A DNA stretch of 5,361 nucleotides from Chromatiaceae bacterium (GTDB lineage Bacteria > Pseudomonadota > Gammaproteobacteria > Chromatiales > Chromatiaceae): positions 1 through 5,361 of the forward strand of contig JAEHCY010000257.1 in assembly GCA_016880695.1 (NCBI GenBank), written 5' to 3'. Shown piece by piece: positions 1-5,361 of the stretch. The notes below the pieces were generated by a model. It had not been told where the DNA came from and ran no database searches. It saw nothing but the letters and a program-made list of their open reading frames with translations. A program made the position numbers and the translations under genes. Numbering within the stretch: position 1 is the stretch's first letter; each line of letters opens with the position of its first letter.

Positions 1-482
1 ATCACCGCCTCCAGCACCCGGCAGAGGAAATCGAGCTCGGAGCGGCCGGCATCCTCGGGGGAAAACTCCACATCGTCGGTGAACTGGCGCGCCCGCTTCA
101 CCGCGCGCACCGCCTGCTCCACCACCTGGTCCGGCGTCATGCGCAGTTTGTGCTGCATGTGGATGGGAGAGGTGGCGATGAAGGTGTGGATGCGCCCGGC
201 GTTGGCCTTCTTCAGCGCCTCCCCCGCGGTGTCGATGTCCTTATCCAGGGCACGGGCCAGGCCACACACCCGGCTGTCCTTGATCACCTGGGCCACCGCG
301 CGGACCCCCTCGAAGTCCCCGGGGCTGGCGATGGGAAAACCGGCCTCGATCACATCCACCCGCAGCTTCTCCAGGGCCTTGGCGATGCGGACCTTCTCGT
401 CGCGGGTCATGGAAGCGCCGGGGCTCTGCTCGCCGTCGCGCAGGGTGGTATCGAAAATGATCAGGTGCTCTCGGTCACTCAT
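1..482 (-). CDS. leuA: 2-isopropylmalate synthase, N-terminal part (runs off the left edge)
   Basis: This is the N-terminal 160 codons of 2-isopropylmalate synthase, which condenses acetyl-CoA with 2-oxoisovalerate in the first committed step of leucine biosynthesis in the cytoplasm. The minus-strand translation starts [20 protein letters not shown]. It contains the metal-binding and catalytic [13 protein letters not shown] signature of the DRE-TIM metallolyase family (residues 10-22, with the ligand Asp11 and the catalytic Arg15), EAGFP (46-50), HTFIATS (99-105) and [11 protein letters not shown] (138-148), in the order and spacing expected of LeuA. The ATG at 482-480 is preceded by GGAG (493-490), a good ribosome binding site. 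The remaining C-terminal part, including the leucine-sensing regulatory domain, lies outside the window. Homocitrate and citramalate synthases share the fold, but the N-terminus matches LeuA best. No frameshift or odd codon use is seen. The gene is divergent from the penicillin-binding protein operon. Confidence 0.95.
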   Translation of the reverse strand, partial: MSDREHLIIFDTTLRDGEQSPGASMTRDEKVRIAKALEKLRVDVIEAGFPIASPGDFEGVRAVAQVIKDSRVCGLARALDKDIDTAGEALKKANAGRIHTFIATSPIHMQHKLRMTPDQVVEQAVRAVKRARQFTDDVEFSPEDAGRSELDFLCRVLEAV

Positions 483-535
483 GGGTCTGCTCCGTCACAG
501 GGTGGTCCGACATCGCTCCGGCCCCAATGGTTCAT
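479..535 (-). CDS. Possible 18-codon upstream ORF in the leuA leader
   Basis: A short minus-strand ORF encodes [18 protein letters not shown]. Its ATG (535-533) is preceded by GAGGG (544-540) with a four-base spacer, a plausible though slightly tight ribosome binding site. Its TGA (481-479) overlaps the leuA ATG as ATGA, the arrangement that often gives translational coupling. It lies inside the transcript predicted from the promoter at 638-666. It contains no leucine codon, so it is not a classical leu attenuator peptide. No homologous peptide is recognised. It may be a chance ORF in GC-rich DNA; only the ribosome binding site and the exact stop/start overlap argue for translation. Confidence 0.3.
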   Translation of the reverse strand: MNHWGRSDVGPPCDGADP

Positions 536-637
536 GCAACCCTCGGGGTGGCGGGGTCGTGCAGGGCACCAGGGGACGACTGGGGAGGGGCGGCGGATCT
601 GCGGATGGCTGGCTGCAAGGCTCGATCTTCCCGCGGG

Positions 638-666
638 ACTATAAAGGAACGCCCCACCTTTTCCAA
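638..666 (-). promoter_or_regulatory. Candidate sigma70 promoter of leuA
   Basis: On the minus strand, a -35 box TTGGAA (666-661, four of six consensus bases) is separated by exactly 17 bases from a -10 box TATAGT (643-638, five of six). This AT-rich patch stands out in the very GC-rich surroundings. Transcription would begin near position 631 and run about 150 nt before the leuA ATG. The boxes are seen directly; the function is inferred. Confidence 0.6.
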
Positions 667-954
667 ATCCACGCCGGCCGGTCCCGCCTGCCCGCGGCGC
701 CGATGGGCGGGGTTGCCGGCAGCAGTCCTGCCTTGCTGCGCCCTCTTCAAATCCGCTCAGGACAAGCCTTCGACCCCCGCCTCGGCCGCGCTCAACGCAA
801 CACTCAGGGACCGGTGGGAAACGCACTGCATCGCGGGTGCGCCCGCTGCGGGTGGTCAAGGCGAGCGGAGGCGCGAGGAACCGGTGCGGCAGCGCCCTGG
901 GCGCCGGAGAGTGCTTCGCGGTTGCGATGCCGCTACCGATCAACCTGTTCGGCT

Positions 955-963
955 TGCTAGGAT
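955..963 (+). promoter_or_regulatory. Candidate extended -10 promoter element for the PBP-SEDS operon
   Basis: TGC followed by TAGGAT (TGN plus a four-of-six -10 box) lies 28 bases before the ATG at 992, which would give a short leader starting near 970. The best-placed upstream hexamer (TACCGA, 934-939, 18-base spacer) is a poor -35 box, so only the extended -10 supports this call. Confidence 0.3.
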
Positions 964-991
964 CAGCACCCGCGCACCCCCGAGCAGCGGG

Positions 992-2641
992 ATGCCCGCG
1001 CCGACCCCCACAGCAACCAAAGGCCCGCCCACCTTGCCGTCCACCCATCCCCTGGAGGTCCTCAACGCCCTGGTCGGCTCGGATGCCTGGCCGATCCTGC
1101 GTCTGGGGCTACAGGTCGGCTTCTTTCTGGTGGTGGCGCTGCTCCTCAAGCGCATGCTCGACCTCCGCCCACTCACCCGCCTGCCCCAGCCGAGCCGGCC
1201 TGACCGGGTATATCGGGGCCTGGTGGTGTTTCTGGCGGTGCTGTTCGCGGCACTCCTGCTCCACCAGGCGAGCTGGCAACTCACCGGGGTGCTCCGCCCG
1301 GAGTTCGTCAACTTCATGCAACTGCACGACCGCCGCCAGTTCAATCCCGCCCATCGCCTCCAGCGCGGACGAATCCTCGATCACCGCGGTACGGTACTGG
1401 CGGAGAGTCAGGAGGCCCTGGGACGAGCGTACCGCCGCTACCCCTACGGCCGGGCATTCGCCCACGTCGTCGGCTACCAGGACCCGAAGTTCGGCACCAC
1501 CGGGGTGGAGGGCGCGGCCAGTGTTCACCTCAATGGCGGGGCGCCCGCCAGCCTGCGGGGCTGGGGGGAGCTCGGGCGGCAGATCCTGACCCAGGACCCG
1601 CGCCCCCGGGGCCAGGACCTGGTGCTCACCCTTGATGCCGAGCTGCAGCAGGGGGCGTTCGAGCTCATGGGGGAACGCCGTGGCGCGGTGGTGCTGTTGC
1701 ATCCCCAGACCGGCGCCCTGCGCGTGCTGCTGAGCACCCCCGCGTTCGACCCCAACCGCATCGGGCCCGAGCTGTTCCGCGGCGCCGACCCGAGCACGCC
1801 CCTGCTCAACAGGGCAACCCAGGGGCTCTATCCCCCCGGGTCCACCTTCAAGGTGGTCCTTGCCGCCCAGGCCCTCGACGCCGGATTCAGCGGCACGCTT
1901 CACTGTCCGGCGGAGGGCTTCACTACCTCGTCCCGCTACAAGAAGATCCGCGACCATGAGTATTACACCGCCCGCGAGGGGGGTGGGACCTGGAAGGGCT
2001 TCGGGGACCTGGACCTCGGTACCGCGTTTGCCAAGTCCTCCAACGTCTTCTTCGCCCAGCTCGGGGTCCGCTACCCCCACGACACCTTCTACCGCAACGC
2101 CGAGCGCTTCTACTTCAACCGCCGGCTAACCCTCTACGAGAGCCCCTACGGCCGCTGGAGCGTGCCCACCGGCAGCCTCACCGCCCTCGATGACTCGGAT
2201 CAATACGGCCTGGCACAGATGTCGATCGGTCAGGGGGGGGTGCTGGCCACGCCCCTGCACCTGGGCCTGATCGCCGCCGCCGTGGCCAACCAGGGGGTCG
2301 CGATGCAGCCCCGCCTGGTGGAGGCCGACCCACCCACCAGCCTCGCCCGGTTCATGCCCGCGGCCACGGCGGCCCGGCTCACGGAAATGATGCGCCGGGT
2401 GGTCACCGAGGGCACCGGTCGAACCATCCACTCCAAGCAACTGGCCATCGCCGGCAAGACCGGCACCGCCGAGAACCCCCAGGGTGAGGCGCACAGTTGG
2501 TTCATCGGCTTCGCCCCCGCCGACAAACCCACCCTGGCGATGGCGGTGCTGGTGGAGGGCGGTGGCTGGGGCTCACGCGCCGCCGCCCCCATTGCCCGGG
2601 AGCTCGCGTTGCGTGCCCAGGCGCGGGGGATGCTGCAATGA
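992..2641 (+). CDS. Class B penicillin-binding protein (PBP2/PbpA-like peptidoglycan D,D-transpeptidase)
   Basis: This 549-residue membrane-anchored transpeptidase cross-links peptidoglycan in the periplasm and is the target of beta-lactams. The catalytic domain (about 205-549) has all three active-site motifs: SxxK as PPGSTFK (Ser284, Lys287), SxN as SSN (349-351) and KTGTAE (489-494). SIGQGG (411-416) is also typical. A short pedestal (about 105-200) contains the RGRILDHRG motif (125-133). No PASTA repeats or N-terminal transglycosylase domain are present, so it is class B. The size and short pedestal resemble actinobacterial PbpA more than enterobacterial MrdA or FtsI. Two hydrophobic segments (about 34-52 and 74-91) flank an Arg/Lys-rich loop, whereas class B PBPs normally have one. 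The ATG at 992 has no strong ribosome binding site, but the open frame upstream looks like non-coding sequence. Met55 (1154) is an alternative start that would leave only the second segment. The stop overlaps the start of the next gene, a SEDS polymerase and its likely partner. Confidence 0.9.
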   Translation: MPAPTPTATKGPPTLPSTHPLEVLNALVGSDAWPILRLGLQVGFFLVVALLLKRMLDLRPLTRLPQPSRPDRVYRGLVVFLAVLFAALLLHQASWQLTGVLRPEFVNFMQLHDRRQFNPAHRLQRGRILDHRGTVLAESQEALGRAYRRYPYGRAFAHVVGYQDPKFGTTGVEGAASVHLNGGAPASLRGWGELGRQILTQDPRPRGQDLVLTLDAELQQGAFELMGERRGAVVLLHPQTGALRVLLSTPAFDPNRIGPELFRGADPSTPLLNRATQGLYPPGSTFKVVLAAQALDAGFSGTLHCPAEGFTTSSRYKKIRDHEYYTAREGGGTWKGFGDLDLGTAFAKSSNVFFAQLGVRYPHDTFYRNAERFYFNRRLTLYESPYGRWSVPTGSLTALDDSDQYGLAQMSIGQGGVLATPLHLGLIAAAVANQGVAMQPRLVEADPPTSLARFMPAATAARLTEMMRRVVTEGTGRTIHSKQLAIAGKTGTAENPQGEAHSWFIGFAPADKPTLAMAVLVEGGGWGSRAAAPIARELALRAQARGMLQ

Positions 2642-4098
2642 GGCCGCCGCGCGCGCCGCATGCGCTCAACCTGCGCGACGCCTGGGATCGACGCTGGCCG
2701 GAGCGGCAACTGCTGGCACTCTGCGCGCTCGCCATCACCCTGGGCTTTCTGATGACGCTGGGGGGGAGCCCCAGCGGTGGACAGGCACCGAGCGCGGGGG
2801 AACTGCTGCCCGCGCTCCTCTACGCCCTGAGCCTGGCGGCCATTCACCTCACCCTGGTGGCCTGCCGCTTCCGCGGGGACCAGATGCTGGTCGGGGCCGC
2901 GGCCTTCCTGTTCGGATTCGGGCTCCTCGCCCAGCACCGCCTGGGGGCGACCGATATGGGGGGCGGGCTGGGCGGCTACGTCTTTCCGCTCGGGATCGCG
3001 GTGCTGCTGATCACCCTCGTCGGCTTCATGCGCGGGCGCTATCAGCGGCTCGCCGCTGGGCCCTGGCTGTGGGCCGGGCTATCGCTCGGGCTGCTGGCGG
3101 TGCTCCTGATCCTGGGCCAGCGCTTCCGGGGGGGCGTCTATGCCCCTGGCCTCATCACCCCCACGGAGCTCCTCAAGCTGACCCTGGTGGTGTTCCTCGC
3201 CGGCTATATCCACCGCCACCAGCAGGCGCTCGGCACCTGGACCGGTCCCGTGCCGCTCCCACCGTTGGGGCCACTGTGGCCCCTGGCCGCCTTCTGGCTG
3301 GTGCTGGGGGGGCTCCTCCTGCTGCAGCGCGATATCGGGATGTTCCTGATCCTGAGCCTGACCCTGCTGGTTCTGCTCGCCGCGGGCACCGGCCGGATCG
3401 GCTATCTGGTCTACGGTGTAGTCGCCGCCGGCGGGCTCGGCTACCTGGTCCTGTACCTCTTCGCCCACGGGCAGCGCCGCCTCCAGGCCTGGGGGGACCC
3501 CTTCGCCGACCCCACCGGGGCGAGCTGGCAGATCCTACAGGGACTCTCGGGGATGTACTCCGGCGGACTCTGGGGGCAGGGCTTCGGCCAGGGGAACCCC
3601 GAGTACACCCCCATCGCCGAATCGGACTTCATCTATGCGGTGATTGGCGAGGAGTTGGGCTTCCTCGGCTGCGCCCTGGTGGTGATCCTGTTCCTGATCC
3701 TGTTCGCTCGGGGCCTGTCCATCGCCTGGCGCTCCCGCTCTTCGTTCGGGTTCCTGCTCGGGGTGGGGCTCACCAGCGTGATCGCCACCCAGACCTTTCT
3801 CAACCTCGGCGGGGTCACCGCCTTCATCCCCCTCACCGGGCTCACCCTGCCCTTCATCAGCCACGGCGGCAGCAGCCTGCTGACCGCCTTCGCCATGCTC
3901 GGGCTGATCCTGGCCATCTCCGAGGATCACCCCGCGGCGGACCAGCCGGGCCCCACACCCCCGGCAATGCCTCGACCGCGCAAGGGACCGGCGCGGAGCG
4001 CACCCCCCAAGGGCAGCGCCCCCCGCCCCACCCGAAGGCGCCCACGCCCCGCCGGGCAGGTTCCCGCCGGGGGGCCGCCGCCACCCGCGGCGCGCTGA
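2638..4098 (+). CDS. SEDS-family peptidoglycan glycosyltransferase (FtsW/RodA/SpoVE family)
   Basis: This 486-residue polytopic inner-membrane protein belongs to the family that polymerises lipid II into glycan strands together with a class B PBP. About ten or more hydrophobic segments lie between residues 24 and 427. Family signatures appear in order: PTELLKL (175-181, usually QPSEL.K), QRDIG (230-234, usually QPDLG), RLQAWGDPF-DP-G--WQILQGL (281-303), GG-WGQGFGQG (309-319), ESDFIYAVIGEELGFLG (328-344, with the conserved Asp330 and Glu338-Glu339) and PLTGLTLPFISHGGSS (398-413). The ATG at 2638 overlaps the PBP stop as ATGA, so the two are almost surely translationally coupled and form one complex. 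The frame is open upstream of 2638, but that would lie deep inside the PBP gene. Residues 431-486 form a Pro/Arg/Lys-rich tail, probably cytoplasmic, absent from typical RodA, which is usually about 370-420 residues. The partner suggests an elongation (RodA-like) rather than a division role, but this cannot be settled here. Confidence 0.92.
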   Translation: MRPPRAPHALNLRDAWDRRWPERQLLALCALAITLGFLMTLGGSPSGGQAPSAGELLPALLYALSLAAIHLTLVACRFRGDQMLVGAAAFLFGFGLLAQHRLGATDMGGGLGGYVFPLGIAVLLITLVGFMRGRYQRLAAGPWLWAGLSLGLLAVLLILGQRFRGGVYAPGLITPTELLKLTLVVFLAGYIHRHQQALGTWTGPVPLPPLGPLWPLAAFWLVLGGLLLLQRDIGMFLILSLTLLVLLAAGTGRIGYLVYGVVAAGGLGYLVLYLFAHGQRRLQAWGDPFADPTGASWQILQGLSGMYSGGLWGQGFGQGNPEYTPIAESDFIYAVIGEELGFLGCALVVILFLILFARGLSIAWRSRSSFGFLLGVGLTSVIATQTFLNLGGVTAFIPLTGLTLPFISHGGSSLLTAFAMLGLILAISEDHPAADQPGPTPPAMPRPRKGPARSAPPKGSAPRPTRRRPRPAGQVPAGGPPPPAAR

Positions 4099-4107
4099 GA
4101 TCATCCA

Positions 4108-4129
4108 GGGGCTGGCGCCCTTGAGCCCC
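4108..4129 (+). repeat. Inverted repeat just after the PBP-SEDS operon
   Basis: GGGGCT (4108-4113) and AGCCCC (4124-4129) could pair into a six-base GC-rich stem with a ten-base loop, ten bases after the SEDS stop codon. The position suits a terminator, but no U-tract follows (the next bases are GGTAATCG). It is therefore at best a weak or factor-assisted terminator and may be chance. Confidence 0.25.
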
Positions 4130-4145
4130 GGTAATCGAGGGCTAA

Positions 4146-5306
4146 TCGGTTACGAACGGCCGGACCCGGTCCGCCCCAGAGCTGGACCGCCGCATCGAGA
4201 TCTACCGGCGCTACTTCGAGGGTTAGGGTGCGATCCTGGTGCAGATCAACCTGGAGGACACCCGCAACGGGGTGGCCGAATACCTCATCGACCAGCATGG
4301 GGACGAGGTGGTGATCGAGCTCAAGTGGGGCCAGGGGGCCAAGGACATCGGCGGGGAGATCCAGGTCAGTGACATCGACTACGCCTGTTTCCTCCAGGAC
4401 CGCGGCTACCTGGTGGACCCCGACCCCAGCGACCCCGGCGTGCGCCTGGCCCACGCCCAGGGGGCCATCACTAGCTTTGCCCGCCACAGCCGCCTGGGAG
4501 TCACTCACCTCGGCACGGCCCATGAGGTGCGCGAGGCCTTCCTTGGGGAGGTGGCGCGGCTGCGGCGGCTCGGCTTCCGGCGGATCTCGCTCAAGACCGG
4601 CGCCTACGGCCTGGAGGGCCTGGCGATGGCGCTGCGCTTCGCCGCGGAGGCGAAGCTGGATCTCCTCACCATCGACGGCGCCGGGGGCGGCACCGGTACC
4701 GGCATGAGCCCCTGGAACAGGATGGAGCAGTGGGGCCTGCCCTCCCTGCCCCTGCACGCCAAGACCTACGACTTCTGCCAGATCCTCGCCGCGCGCGGCG
4801 TCACCCCGCCCGACATTGCCCTCGCCGGCGGCCTGGCCCGTGAGGACCACCTGTTCAAGGCCCTGGCCCTGTGCGCACCCTATGCACGGGTGGTGTGCAT
4901 GGGCCGGGCGCCGATGATACCGGCCTTCCTCGGCAGCAACATCGAGGGCGTGCTCAAGCCGGAGCGCCAGGCGGCAGTCTCCGGCCACTGGACCCACCTG
5001 CCCCACGCCCTCAAGCCCATCGGCGCCACGCCGGAGACCCTCTTCGCCGGCTGGGAGGCGGTACGGGCCAAGGTGGGCGAGGCGGAGATGGACCGCATCC
5101 CCTTCGGCGCGGTGGCCCTGTGGGGCTATGCGGACAAGCTCGCCTGCGGACTGCAGCAGCTCATGGCCGGGGCACGCAAGTTCTCCCTGGATCGTCTGAG
5201 CCGCGACGACCTGATGGCGGCCAATCGCGAGACCGCCGAGGTCACCGGCATCCCCTACCTCACCGAGGCCCAAGAGGATCGGGCGCTGGCGATCCTCGCT
5301 GGCTGA
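4146..5306 (+). pseudogene. FMN-binding glutamate synthase family protein, 5'-truncated and interrupted by an in-frame TAG
   Basis: The intact frame after the stop (GTG 4239 to TGA 5306, 355 residues) encodes the C-terminal two thirds of a stand-alone glutamate-synthase-like FMN domain, a TIM-barrel related to the synthase domain of GltB and to archaeal-type glutamate synthases. Landmarks numbered from 4239 are ELKWGQGAKDIGGE (27-40), LKTGAYG (118-124), TIDGAGGGTGTGMSPW (144-159), DIALAGGL (192-199), CMGRAPMIP (220-228) and GLQQLMAGARKF (304-315). The C-terminus looks complete. Homology continues upstream of 4239 in the same frame: ELDRRIEIYRRYFEG (4179-4223), then TAG (4224-4226), then GAILVQ. 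The stop thus lies inside a conserved block where relatives, as I recall them, carry Trp or Tyr, both one base change from TAG. A TAA at 4143-4145 closes the frame further up, and none of the roughly 170 preceding family residues are visible. Translation from 4239 (weak AGGG at 4225-4228) would give a truncated, probably inactive barrel. It is most likely a recent pseudogene; a sequencing error could explain the stop but not the missing N-terminus. Confidence 0.75.
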
Positions 5307-5361
5307 GCCGGGACGGCGTAAGCGCGAGACTGGTCCGAGGTGTTGCGGGTCGGCGGTGCCA

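Larger units (their letters stand above)
483..991. other. Divergent intergenic region between leuA and the PBP operon
   Basis: This stretch of about 509 bp separates two divergent transcription units. It contains the candidate leuA promoter (638-666), the leuA leader with a short upstream ORF (479-535) and a weak extended -10 element close to the PBP start (955-963). Between 667 and 930 nothing was recognised: no tRNA, repeat array or protein with familiar motifs. Several ORFs are open across it in both directions, but their translations are low-complexity (rich in Arg, Gly, Ala and Pro) and show no domain, as expected by chance at this GC content. A 5-bp inverted repeat GCGGG/CCCGC (833-846) has no U-tract and is probably fortuitous. 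Confidence 0.6.

Noticed and set aside
483..631. Classical leucine attenuator upstream of leuA
   Set aside because: There is no leader peptide with a run of Leu codons and no terminator hairpin with a U-tract on the minus strand.
79..960. Plus-strand open frame of 293 codons across leuA and the intergenic region
   Set aside because: It is antisense to a clearly conserved leuA, and its translation is rich in Arg, Ser and Ala without any domain.
527..991. Upstream in-frame extension of the PBP (704-residue reading)
   Set aside because: The extra 155 residues are compositionally random, include the promoter-like sequences and resemble no PBP domain. The ATG at 992 gives a normal class B length.
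479..1048. 189-codon minus-strand frame covering the intergenic region
   Set aside because: No domain or plausible composition is seen. Only its last 18 codons (479-535) have a ribosome binding site and meaningful placement, and those are reported separately.
4224..4226. TAG read as pyrrolysine or otherwise recoded
   Set aside because: No evidence for recoding is visible, the organism looks like a proteobacterium, and the gene also lacks its N-terminal part, which fits decay better.
4101..5273. 390-codon open frame on the minus strand opposite the glutamate-synthase-like sequence
   Set aside because: The translation is low-complexity, rich in Gly, Ala, Leu and Val, with no recognisable motif. 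The plus-strand frame has clear family motifs, so this is a GC-driven antisense shadow.
5307..5317. GCCG-GGA-CGGC hairpin after the glutamate-synthase-like gene as a terminator
   Set aside because: The stem is only four base pairs with no following T-run, too weak to call.

Overview
The window is very GC-rich, with strong G/C preference at third codon positions and long antisense shadow ORFs. The start of LeuA and the overall gene style suggest a high-GC proteobacterium, most plausibly a gammaproteobacterium of the Chromatiales/Ectothiorhodospiraceae kind. That placement rests on remembered family resemblance, not on a search.

Layout. (1) Positions 1-482, minus strand: the first 160 codons of leuA (2-isopropylmalate synthase), running off the left edge. 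(2) Positions 483-991: a divergent intergenic region of about 509 bp. It holds a good sigma70-type promoter for leuA at 638-666, a leader of about 150 nt ending in an 18-codon upstream ORF whose stop overlaps the leuA start, and a weaker candidate promoter next to the rightward operon. No gene was recognised in 667-930. (3) Positions 992-4098, plus strand: a two-gene operon of a class B penicillin-binding protein (peptidoglycan transpeptidase) and a SEDS-family (RodA/FtsW) glycan polymerase, joined by an ATGA stop/start overlap. (4) Positions 4146-5306, plus strand: the C-terminal two thirds of an FMN-binding glutamate-synthase-family protein. It lacks its N-terminal part and carries an in-frame TAG inside otherwise well-conserved sequence, so it looks like a recently broken gene. 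(5) Positions 5307-5361: nothing recognised.

The PBP and SEDS proteins almost certainly act as one membrane complex, with the SEDS subunit polymerising lipid II and the PBP cross-linking the strands. The architecture (short pedestal, PBP and SEDS genes overlapping, no mreCD or division genes beside them) recalls the PbpA-RodA pairs of Actinobacteria more than the canonical enterobacterial mrdAB locus. LeuA and the glutamate-synthase remnant belong to amino-acid metabolism and have no evident functional tie to the wall operon.

I see no convincing undescribed system. The points most worth a second look are the nonsense-interrupted glutamate-synthase-like gene, the PBP-SEDS pair with its extra transmembrane segment and altered SEDS signatures, and the coupled upstream ORF in the leuA leader.
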